A DNA stretch of 37,027 bases from an uncultured Actinomycetes bacterium (GTDB taxonomy: Bacteria > Actinomycetota > Actinomycetes > Mycobacteriales > Nakamurellaceae): the NCBI GenBank assembly GCA_937926105.1, contig CALANS010000038.1:1-37027 (forward strand). Reading direction: 5' to 3'. The notes under the pieces were generated by a model that was given only the letters and a program-made list of their open reading frames with translations, was not told the origin of the DNA and did no database searches. The translations under genes and the position numbers were made by a program. Shown here in pieces: positions 30,471-37,027 of the stretch; position 1 is the stretch's first letter, and each line of letters opens with the position of its first letter.

Positions 30471-32260
30471 CGCGTCACGGTGACCGGGCCGGACTCGACC
30501 ACGTCGGCGGTGTCGCCGGCGAGCGCCTCCGCGGACTCGACCAGGGCGGCGCCCACTTCCTGCTTGAACGAGACGGGGACCCCGTTCAGCACCACCCGGT
30601 CGGCCGCGACCCCGTGACCGCCAGCACCGACAGCGGCAACGCCGCCCTCACCCGACGCGATCCGTTGCGTGGTCGTCTTGCGCCCCAACGGCTTGTTCGG
30701 CAGGAATGCCAGGGCGAGCAGGCAGATCACCGCGAGCGGAACCGCCACCAGGAACAGGGTGCCGATGCCGCTGCCGAACACCGGCTTGACCACCTCGGCG
30801 ATCGGGCCGGGCAGCGTCGCCACATTGGGAGTCTCGCCGCTGGCCAGCGCGGCCAGCGCCTTCCGACCCGCGGCGCCGCTGGCGGCGGCCGCCGCCGCCA
30901 GCTCGTCCTGGCGGTCGGCGAACAGACCGGCCAGCCGCGAGGTCAGCAGCGCGCCCAGGGCGGACACCCCGATGGTCCCGCCGAGGGTACGGAAGAACGC
31001 GACACCCGCGCTGGCCACGCCGATCTGACGCGGGTCGACGTCGTTCTGCACGATCAGCACCAGGTTCTGCATCACCATGCCGACGCCGGCGCCCATCACC
31101 ACCATGTAGATCGACAGCAGCGCGAACGGCGTGTCGTAGGCCATCGTGCTCATCAGCGCCATGCCGACGGTCATCAGGATGGAGCCGCCGACCATGTAGC
31201 TCTTCCAGTAACCGCGCCGGGAGATCAACGCGCCGGCCACGGTGGACGCCGCCATCAGGCCGATCACCATCGGCGAGGTCATCAGGCCGGACTCGGTGGC
31301 CGTGGCACCGCGCGCCAACTGCATGTACTCGGTCAGATACACCGTGGTGCCGAACATGCCGACGCCCACGGCGATGCTGGCCACCACGGACAGGGTGAAG
31401 GTGCGGGAGCGGAACATCGTCATCGGAATGATCGGCTCGGCGACCCGCAGCTCGACGACCACCAGCGCGGCCAGCAGCACCACCGAGACCGCCAGCATGA
31501 TCAGGCTGGTGGCGGAGATCCACTCGAAGTTGCTGCCCGCCAGGCTGACCCAGATCAGCAGCAGCGATACCCCGGCGGCCAGCAGGCCGACCCCGAGGTA
31601 GTCCACGGTGATCTTCTTGGCCGGCCGGGCCGGCACGTGCAGCGTCTTCTGCAGCACGACGAGCGCCACCACCGCGACCGGCAGGGCCACGTAGAAGTTC
31701 CACCGCCAGTTCAGCACGTCGGTGATCACGCCGCCCAGCAGCGGTCCGCCGACCGTGCCCACCGCCATCACGGCGCCGATCAGGCCCATGTACTTGCCGC
31801 GGTCCCGGGGGCTGACGATGTCCGCCATCACGATCTGGACCAGCGCCATCATGCCGCCGGACCCCACGCCCTGCAGCACTCGGAATCCGATCAGGGTGCC
31901 CGGATCCTGCGCGAACCCGCATAGCGCCGAGCCCACCACGAAGACCACCAGGGACGCCTGGATGAGCAGCTTGCGATTGAGCAGGTCGGCGAACTTGCCC
32001 CACACCGGAGTGGTGACGGTGGTGGCCAGCAGGCTGGCGGTGACCACCCAGGTGTAGGAGGTCTGGCCGCCGCCGAGATCGTGGATGATGCGCGGCAGCG
32101 CGGTGGAGACCACGGTGCCGGCCAGGATGGCCACGAACATGCCCAGTAGCAGGCCGGACATGGCGACGATGACCTCGCGAGAGGACATGGCGCCGGATTC
32201 GGCGGCGCTGGCGGGCATCTCGGGTGCCGCTGGGGTGGATGGGATGGGGCGTGGGGGCAT
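30467..32260 (-). CDS. MFS multidrug exporter, DHA2 (EmrB/QacA) family
   Basis: A 597-residue transporter with 14 predicted helices. Motif A-like GKFADLLNRKLLI follows helix 2, motif C of antiporters (GPLLGGVITDVLNWRW) lies in helix 5, and the mid-protein loop VELRVAEPIIPMTMFRSRTF is typical of DHA2 pumps. A soluble Gly/Ala-rich tail of about 60 residues follows the last helix. It exports drugs or dyes against protons; substrate unknown. The ATG at 32258-32260 has AAGGA eleven bases upstream. First gene of an exporter-MarR-thioredoxin/NHL operon with a strong promoter covered by inverted repeats, so likely induced when the MarR protein is released. Confidence 0.92.
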   Translation of the reverse strand: MPPRPIPSTPAAPEMPASAAESGAMSSREVIVAMSGLLLGMFVAILAGTVVSTALPRIIHDLGGGQTSYTWVVTASLLATTVTTPVWGKFADLLNRKLLIQASLVVFVVGSALCGFAQDPGTLIGFRVLQGVGSGGMMALVQIVMADIVSPRDRGKYMGLIGAVMAVGTVGGPLLGGVITDVLNWRWNFYVALPVAVVALVVLQKTLHVPARPAKKITVDYLGVGLLAAGVSLLLIWVSLAGSNFEWISATSLIMLAVSVVLLAALVVVELRVAEPIIPMTMFRSRTFTLSVVASIAVGVGMFGTTVYLTEYMQLARGATATESGLMTSPMVIGLMAASTVAGALISRRGYWKSYMVGGSILMTVGMALMSTMAYDTPFALLSIYMVVMGAGVGMVMQNLVLIVQNDVDPRQIGVASAGVAFFRTLGGTIGVSALGALLTSRLAGLFADRQDELAAAAAASGAAGRKALAALASGETPNVATLPGPIAEVVKPVFGSGIGTLFLVAVPLAVICLLALAFLPNKPLGRKTTTQRIASGEGGVAAVGAGGHGVAADRVVLNGVPVSFKQEVGAALVESAEALAGDTADVVESGPVTVTR

Positions 32261-32312
32261 GAAGGTCGAGATCCTTGCGGGGGTCCGGTGAGCGCGCCGG
32301 GCGAAACGATTG

Positions 32313-32328
32313 GTTGACGAACGTCAAC
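32313..32328. promoter_or_regulatory. palindrome over the -10 region, probable MarR operator
   Basis: GTTGACG-AA-CGTCAAC, a perfect inverted repeat with 7-bp arms, overlaps the end of the -10 hexamer and the start of transcription of the exporter operon. The arms share GTTGA with the second palindrome at 32339-32358, as expected for two sites of one regulator. Confidence 0.7.
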
Positions 32329-32355
32329 TATAGAGAGGTAGTTGATTGATGTCAA
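32327..32355 (-). promoter_or_regulatory. strong promoter of exporter-MarR operon
   Basis: Minus-strand TTGACA (32350-32355) and TATAGT (32327-32332) with a 17-base spacer, close to the sigma70-type ideal. The start of transcription should fall near 32320, about 60 bases before the exporter ATG. Confidence 0.8.
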
Positions 32356-32358
32356 CTA
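32339..32358. promoter_or_regulatory. palindrome over the -35 region, probable MarR operator
   Basis: TAGTTGA-TTGATG-TCAACTA has perfect 7-bp arms and covers the -35 hexamer. Together with the -10 palindrome it would let a bound MarR dimer pair exclude RNA polymerase. Confidence 0.7.
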
Positions 32359-32453
32359 ACTGATCGAGCGGTGACGGGCATCACGGGGTTGCTGCGGCCA
32401 TCGGTGACGGAAGTCCCTGCCCGGACGGGTGGCGCGCCCGATAGGAAAGAGCC

Positions 32454-33779
32454 ATGAGCGCGACAACGCACGAGAGCCGACGTACCGTGACGGCGACCAC
32501 CGCCATCTCGGGGGCCACCCAGGGCACGCTGACGAAGGGCAGGCGGCACGTGGCAGCACCGGGCACGCCCACCGATCCCACCGCGGCCGCGCGCGACGAA
32601 GTGGGTGGGCCCACCGCGACCAGAATGCTCGCGCTGGCCACCGTCGGCTTCGCCCTGTGCTTCTGGGCCTGGGCGCTGATCAGTCCGCTGGGCTCCGCGT
32701 ATGCCACCGAGTTCGGCCTGACCGCATTCGAGCAGGCCCTGCTGGTCGCCGTGCCGGTGATCGTCGGCTCGCTGGGCCGGATTCCGGTCGGGGCGCTGAC
32801 CGACCGGCTCGGCGCGAAGACCATGTTCCCGGCGATCGCCGCGCTGACCATCCTCCCGGTGCTGTTCGTGGGATTCGCCGGGGTGAGCTTCCCGCTGGTC
32901 ATCGTCGGTGGCTTCTTCCTCGGCCTGGGTGGCACCTCCTTCGCCGTCGGGGTGCCGCTGGTCAACTCCTGGTTCCCGCCGGCCCGGCGCGGCACGGCCG
33001 TGGGCATCTTCGGCGCCGGCATGGGCGGCACCGCCATCGCCGCGTTCTCCACCGTGGCGATCGCCGACGCCTGGGGCCGCCCGGCGCCGTTCGTCATCGT
33101 CGCCGTCGCGCTGGCGATCTACGCCGTCGCGGCCAGGTCGCTACTGGTCAACCCGCCCGGGCGGCCGGTCGCCGGCGCCGGCGCGGGCTCGCTGTGGCTG
33201 CGGGCCTGGCAGACCCTGCGCGAACCGGTGACGCTCAAGCTGAGCTGGCTGTATGCGATCGGGTTCGGCGGGTTCGTGGCGTTCTCGGTGTACCTGCCGA
33301 CGTACCTGGTCAACACCTACGGCATGGAGCGCGGGGACGCGGCGCTGCGCACCGCCGGATTCGTGGTGCTGGCGGTGGCGATGCGCCCGGTGGGCGGCTG
33401 GCTCTCGGACAAGCTGCGCCCCGTTCCGGTACTGGTGGTGTGTTTCGCACTCACCGCGGTGTTCGCCTCCGGAGCGGCGGCCGGGCTGCACCTGATGCCA
33501 CAGGGCACCGTTATGTTCCTGGGCCTGGCGGCGGTGCTCGGCGCATCGTCCGGCGCGGTATTCGCCCTGGTGGCCGAGCTGGTCGAGCCGGCACGGGTGG
33601 GGGCGGTGACGGGCATCGTCGGAGCGGCCGGCGGCCTGGGCGGATTCGTCCCCCCGCTGATCATGGGTGTGGTGTACGGCGCGACCGGCCACTATGCGAT
33701 CGGGCTGGGGCTGCTCGCCGCCGTGGGCCTGGGCACCGCGCTGTTCGCGTGGTTCGGGTTCCGCGCGCAACCGCGCTGA
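32454..33779 (+). CDS. narK: NarK-type nitrate/nitrite transporter (MFS, NNP family)
   Basis: A 441-residue transporter with about 12 helices after a polar N-terminal tail of about 55 residues. The nitrate/nitrite porter signatures are present twice: GGFFLGLGGTSFAVGVPLVN followed by FGAGMGGTA in helix 5, and GASSGAVFALVAELVEP followed by GAAGGLGGFVPPL in helix 11. These glycine-rich helices and the motif Arg in RIPVGALTDRLG define the family. The ATG follows AGGAAAGAG; a GTG at 32550 would give a shorter, more family-like N-terminus. It is divergent from the exporter-MarR operon and may share its control region, though no nitrate-related operator was seen. No nitrate reductase gene is nearby. 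Confidence 0.88.
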   Translation: MSATTHESRRTVTATTAISGATQGTLTKGRRHVAAPGTPTDPTAAARDEVGGPTATRMLALATVGFALCFWAWALISPLGSAYATEFGLTAFEQALLVAVPVIVGSLGRIPVGALTDRLGAKTMFPAIAALTILPVLFVGFAGVSFPLVIVGGFFLGLGGTSFAVGVPLVNSWFPPARRGTAVGIFGAGMGGTAIAAFSTVAIADAWGRPAPFVIVAVALAIYAVAARSLLVNPPGRPVAGAGAGSLWLRAWQTLREPVTLKLSWLYAIGFGGFVAFSVYLPTYLVNTYGMERGDAALRTAGFVVLAVAMRPVGGWLSDKLRPVPVLVVCFALTAVFASGAAAGLHLMPQGTVMFLGLAAVLGASSGAVFALVAELVEPARVGAVTGIVGAAGGLGGFVPPLIMGVVYGATGHYAIGLGLLAAVGLGTALFAWFGFRAQPR

Positions 33780-33811
33780 CGGGCTCGCGCCAGGGTGACT
33801 ACCATCGAGTG

Positions 33812-34171
33812 ATGGCCGGTGTGCGCGTGAGCGTCCCGGACCTGGTCGGGTTCGGGTGGGAGGAGGCCCGCGAGATGGCGCGGGTCGCCGGGTTGAGCCC
33901 GCGCGCGGTCGGTCCGGACGGTCAGGCCGTGAACGGCAAGGGCGGTGTGGTGGTCGACCAGCAGCCGACCGCCGGCGGCAAGACGCCGCGGGGATCGGAC
34001 CTGGCGCTGCGGATCGCGTTCGGCGGCGGGCCCGGGGGCGACCGCGAGCCCCGCGACCCCGGACCGCAACCCCGTGAGTTCTCCGAGCGACGCGACCTGC
34101 TGGACCGTCCCGAGGTGCCCGGCCGGGGCCCCTTCCACCGGGAGCGCGAGCCGGAACTGGTCCCGGGCTGA
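33812..34171 (+). CDS. small PASTA-domain protein
   Basis: A 119-residue protein with one PASTA domain at about 4-75: VSVPDLVGFGWEEAREMARVAGLSP, the VVVDQQPTAGGKTPRGSDLAL strand and a final strand LRIAF. The rest is a charged, proline- and arginine-rich tail without fold. PASTA domains usually bind cell-wall muropeptides in Ser/Thr kinases or penicillin-binding proteins, but this one has no signal peptide or membrane segment and may act inside the cell. ATG after GAGTG; modest start evidence. It lies 32 bases after narK. Confidence 0.78.
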   Translation: MAGVRVSVPDLVGFGWEEAREMARVAGLSPRAVGPDGQAVNGKGGVVVDQQPTAGGKTPRGSDLALRIAFGGGPGGDREPRDPGPQPREFSERRDLLDRPEVPGRGPFHREREPELVPG

Positions 34172-34245
34172 GCGACTCCGTCCGCACCCGGAGCATGATC
34201 TGACCCATCCGGCGCGCCCGTCACCGGTTCTGGGAGGTTTCGGCC

Positions 34246-34812
34246 ATGTGGGAGCACCTGTTCTCGTTCGAGATCCCGGTTGCGGACAAGATCCTGCGCA
34301 CCGTGCTGGTTTACGCGCTGATCGTGGTGATCTTCCGGATCACCGGCAAGCGCGCCATCGCGTCGATGAACACCATGGACTTCGTGGTGATGTTCCTGCT
34401 GTCCAACGTGGTGCAGAACGCGATCATCGGGCCGGACAACTCGTTCTCGGGCGGGGCAGTCGGGGCGGTGACGCTGGTGTTGGTCAACGCGGGGGTGGAC
34501 CGGCTGGCCTACGCGAGCCCGTGGGTGCGCCGGCTGGTGGAGGGCCGACCGTCCCACCTGATGCGCGACGGCGCGTTGGACGATCCGGCGATGCACCGGC
34601 TGGGCATCCGCCCGGTCGAACTGGAGCATGCGGTACGGACCCAGAACGGTGACGGGCTCGGCGATGTGCAGACCGCGGTGCTGGAGACGAATGGTCAGCT
34701 GGTGGTCAGCCTCAAGTACGACCAGCAGAGTGCCACGCACGCCGACATCGCCGAGCTGCGCGCGGCGCTGGCGCGGATCGAGGCGGCGCTCGCCGGCCCT
34801 CAGCGCCAGTAG
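34246..34812 (+). CDS. DUF421 (YetF-like) membrane protein
   Basis: A 188-residue protein with two to three N-terminal helices and the conserved segments VIFRITGKRAIASMNTMDFVV and LLSNVVQNAIIG, the hallmark of the DUF421/YetF family, followed by a soluble alpha/beta domain with LRTQNGDG-like VRTQNGDGLGDVQTAVLETNG. Function is unknown; Bacillus relatives have been linked to the spore or stress response. Ribosome site GGGAGG lies eight bases before the ATG. It ends with a 13-base overlap with the convergent NlpC/P60 gene. Confidence 0.88.
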   Translation: MWEHLFSFEIPVADKILRTVLVYALIVVIFRITGKRAIASMNTMDFVVMFLLSNVVQNAIIGPDNSFSGGAVGAVTLVLVNAGVDRLAYASPWVRRLVEGRPSHLMRDGALDDPAMHRLGIRPVELEHAVRTQNGDGLGDVQTAVLETNGQLVVSLKYDQQSATHADIAELRAALARIEAALAGPQRQ

Positions 34813-36680
34813 CGGTGCAGCACGGTGTCGACCGGTCGGGTGGAGCTGTTGCGGACGGTGGTCACCCGCACGAACCCACCGACGTACGGCGCCTCGAGCA
34901 TGTACCGGATGCCGCCGATGCTGCCCAGGTAGATCGCCACATGTCCGGAGTAGCCGACGATGTCGCCCGGCTTGCCGTACGCCCACGACACCCGGGTGCC
35001 GCCGGCTCGCTGCGCCGAGGAGCCGGCCGGGATCACGAACCCGGCCTGCCGCAGGACGTACGCGGTGAGTCCGGAGCAGTCGAATCCGATGATGCCCTGG
35101 CAGGAGTTGAGTGCCCCGCCGCCGCGGACGCAGCCCTGGTCGGCCGGCCCCCCGTAGGTGCCGCCGCCCCACACGTACGGGGTGCCCAGCGCCGCCAGGC
35201 CGGCGGCGATGCCCCGGGCGACGGCCGCGTTCGGCGCCGTGATGGTGACACCGGCCAGGTTTGCCGGCACGTACGGGCTGGACGGAATGGTGACCTTACT
35301 CGAGCTGACGGCGACTGCGGCGCCGCCGCCGGTCCAGCCGAAGTACGTGGCGAACAGGTAGTAGAAGTTGCGGTTGCCGTAGGAACTGCAGCCGTTACCG
35401 GTGCCCGGGTAGGCACGCAGTGAGGCGGCATTCGGCTGGTAGGGCGTGTAGTTGTACAGCGCCGCGGTCGCGGCGTTGGCCACCCGCACCGCCGAGCCGC
35501 CGCAGCCGCTGGCGGTGCTCCACGCGATCGTGCTGGTGCGCCCGGCCCGGTGCTGGTACTTGCCCGGGTCGACGCGGTAGCGAGCGAACTGCTTGGCGGC
35601 GCCGTAGGCCTGGTTGAAGAACCCGGCATAGGCCGGATCGCAGGTGCTGCTGCAGTGCCAACCCCACGCGTGGGCGTAGCTGGTAGCGGTGACGGATGTC
35701 CGGGTCAGCAGCCCCGACTCCTTCTGCAACGTCACCAGCAGCACCTGAGGGTTGACGCGGCAGGCCACGGCCAGCGCGGAGATCACCGCTGCCGCATCCT
35801 GTTTCGTGCCGCCGCGGTAGGCGGCGCAGTACTGGTCCGCGGCCCGGCTGGGCGTGGTCACCGTGAGGTTGCGCAGGCACCAGGTCCCCGTGCAGGCGGC
35901 GTTCTTGCTGGCGATGAAGCGGCGCAGCTGGGTGGTGGTCATCGCGCCGGTGTTGTAGAACACCTTGTCGGAGATGATGTTTGCCGGGTCGAAGGGGGCG
36001 CTGGCGGTCCATGGCGGGCAGCCGGCCGGAGCCAGCTGGTAGGCCGGCACCGCCGAATAGAACCTGGTCGTCAGGGTGCCGGCCAGCGTGCGCCACTGGG
36101 CGAACAGCGTGCCGAGACCGGACTGCTGGATCTGCTCGCCGATCCGCCAGTCTGCTCGGGTGTCCGTCTGATAGCGCGGCACGAGCTTCGTGAGCTGCTG
36201 GAAGAACATCCGGCTGGCGCCGATTCCGTCGGACGGGTCGAAGGCCGTGTAGGCGCCGGTGGTCTTGTTCGGCTTCTGCTGGAACAGGCCGATGTAGGGT
36301 CCGGCGGTCTGCCAGGGCAACAGCGACGATTCCTGCATGGCGACCGCGAGCGCGATGCGCACCCCGCGGCTGGTGATGCCCATCGCCTTACCCACCCCGA
36401 TGATCACCTGCGCCGCATGAGTCTGGTTATCCGACAGGCGGATGTTCGCGTAGCTGCCGCCGGCAATGATCGTGGTGGTGATGGCCGGCGCCGACGACGG
36501 GGTGCAGCGGGAAGTGGTCGTGCTGGTTGCGGTGACGGTGGGGGTGGTAGTAGCGCCGGCCGGCCCGGCGCCGGCCAGCAGGGCGGCGGCAGTCGCCCAT
36601 GCCAGCAAGAGGACGGTGACGGCGCGCGGCAGCCGACGGGTACCGGCCGGAGGGTGAGCGTGGCTCGAATAGGGTTGCAT
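34800..36680 (-). CDS. secreted modular cell-wall hydrolase with NlpC/P60 domain
   Basis: A 626-residue exported protein. A signal peptide with basic start and hydrophobic core (about 18-43) ends near AGA-TTT. A first lysozyme-like helical unit (about 70-200) contains VAMQESSLLPWQ and GLFQQKP. A second (about 225-460) contains the pattern VLLVTLQKESGLLT and several paired cysteines. The C-terminal NlpC/P60 domain has C535 in FDCSGL and H580 in YSGHVAIYLG; its extra loop is enriched in Gly and Cys. The arrangement suggests cleavage of glycan strands and of stem peptides by one protein. ATG chosen at 36678-36680, eight bases after GGAAGG; a longer frame upstream lacks support. Tandem with a paralogue that runs off the window end. 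Confidence 0.87.
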   Translation of the reverse strand: MQPYSSHAHPPAGTRRLPRAVTVLLLAWATAAALLAGAGPAGATTTPTVTATSTTTSRCTPSSAPAITTTIIAGGSYANIRLSDNQTHAAQVIIGVGKAMGITSRGVRIALAVAMQESSLLPWQTAGPYIGLFQQKPNKTTGAYTAFDPSDGIGASRMFFQQLTKLVPRYQTDTRADWRIGEQIQQSGLGTLFAQWRTLAGTLTTRFYSAVPAYQLAPAGCPPWTASAPFDPANIISDKVFYNTGAMTTTQLRRFIASKNAACTGTWCLRNLTVTTPSRAADQYCAAYRGGTKQDAAAVISALAVACRVNPQVLLVTLQKESGLLTRTSVTATSYAHAWGWHCSSTCDPAYAGFFNQAYGAAKQFARYRVDPGKYQHRAGRTSTIAWSTASGCGGSAVRVANAATAALYNYTPYQPNAASLRAYPGTGNGCSSYGNRNFYYLFATYFGWTGGGAAVAVSSSKVTIPSSPYVPANLAGVTITAPNAAVARGIAAGLAALGTPYVWGGGTYGGPADQGCVRGGGALNSCQGIIGFDCSGLTAYVLRQAGFVIPAGSSAQRAGGTRVSWAYGKPGDIVGYSGHVAIYLGSIGGIRYMLEAPYVGGFVRVTTVRNSSTRPVDTVLHRYWR

Positions 36681-36891
36681 GACAAGGGCCTTCCAGGATG
36701 ACAATCAGCGCCCTGGATCCCCCCACGACTGTCGGACCGGGTCGGCCGTCCGGGCACGACCCTGAAAAGAGCGTGGGCGCCACGCTAGCCGCTGCGGCAG
36801 CCGATTTCGATAGTTTGACTCCGATCGGGAGCCAAAGTTCACCCGTTGGGGAAAGCCGTGACCGTCAGTGCGCGAACGGATCTCGCCGACC

Positions 36892-37027
36892 TCAGTTCCA
36901 ATACCGGTGCAGCACACTGTCCGCGGGCGAGCCGCCGGAAACCGGATAGATGGCGCGCACGTGCACGAACGCGCCGGGGTAGGGGGCTTCGAGGAGGTAT
37001 TGCTTGCCGTTGATGGTGCCGAGGTAG
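36892..37027 (-). CDS. 3' end of a second NlpC/P60 protein (partial)
   Basis: The last 44 codons of a minus-strand gene continue beyond the window. The peptide begins in YLGTING, includes YLLEAPYPGAFVHV and ends in VLHRYWN before TGA. It aligns throughout with the C-terminus of the NlpC/P60 protein at 34800-36680 (YLGSIGG, YMLEAPYVGGFVRV, VLHRYWR), so this is a tandem paralogue. The 211 bases between the two hold the leader of the downstream copy; no riboswitch pattern was recognised there. Confidence 0.8.
   Translation of the reverse strand, partial: YLGTINGKQYLLEAPYPGAFVHVRAIYPVSGGSPADSVLHRYWN

Noticed and set aside
36681..36891. c-di-AMP (ydaO-type) riboswitch before the NlpC/P60 genes
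   Set aside because: Such elements often precede cell-wall hydrolase genes in actinobacteria, but the conserved GGGGAACC-type core and pseudo-symmetric helices were not found here or at 19361-19518.
1..37027. CRISPR arrays, insertion sequences, tRNA or rRNA genes, prophage genes
   Set aside because: No regularly spaced direct repeats, no transposase or integrase motifs and no tRNA-like cloverleaf were recognised on either strand. Most long open frames outside the listed genes are high-GC shadow frames rich in Arg, Gly, Pro and Ala.

Overview
The window is from a high-GC actinobacterium. GC-rich third codon positions, many GTG or TTG starts, a Ddn-like F420-family protein, a DUF3558-type lipoprotein, an ECF41 sigma factor and two SAM-IV-type riboswitches all point to Actinomycetota. 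I cannot place it to genus. No tRNA, rRNA, insertion sequence or CRISPR array was seen, and the gene order looks chromosomal and mostly ordinary.

Layout. 1-6.0 kb: a small membrane protein, then a minus-strand run of a large LuxR/AAA regulator, a small protein and two lipoproteins coupled by 4-base overlaps. 6.1-8.7 kb: a minus-strand unit made of a sigma70-like promoter, a SAM-IV-type riboswitch, a short Cys-containing leader ORF, an OsmC-family gene and a sodium:solute symporter. 8.8-9.7 kb: an AraC regulator divergent from a VOC protein. 9.75-19.4 kb: a carbohydrate locus. On the minus strand it has a GH13-type glycosidase, a CE7 esterase, a mannonate dehydratase-family enzyme, a short-chain dehydrogenase and a FadR-type GntR regulator. 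Divergent from these is an ABC sugar importer (binding protein and two permeases, no ATPase). Two related 18-bp operators lie in the intergenic region between the two arms.

19.5-25.2 kb: a secreted NlpC/P60 hydrolase with three C-terminal repeats; an ECF41 sigma factor divergent from SnoaL-like, LUD-domain and flavin monooxygenase genes; then a decayed-looking membrane ORF and a DoxX-like gene. 25.4-27.1 kb: a clpP pair whose second member has lost catalytic residues, and a Ddn-like protein. 27.1-28.0 kb: a second riboswitch / Cys-codon leader ORF / OsmC unit. 28.1-32.4 kb: a DHA2 drug exporter, MarR regulator and thioredoxin-NHL protein, with clear palindromes over the promoter. 32.4-37.0 kb: a NarK-like transporter, a PASTA protein, a DUF421 protein, a large modular NlpC/P60 cell-wall hydrolase and the 3' end of a paralogue.

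The most unusual signal is the pair of OsmC units. Two separate loci each combine a SAM-IV-type aptamer with a 10-codon ORF carrying cysteine codons (one ends Cys-Cys-Cys-stop) ahead of an OsmC-family gene. This suggests dual control by S-adenosylmethionine and cysteine supply over organic-peroxide or sulfur-redox proteins, and in one case over a linked transporter. The sugar locus, with its GH13/CE7/ManD combination, is the second candidate for an undescribed pathway.
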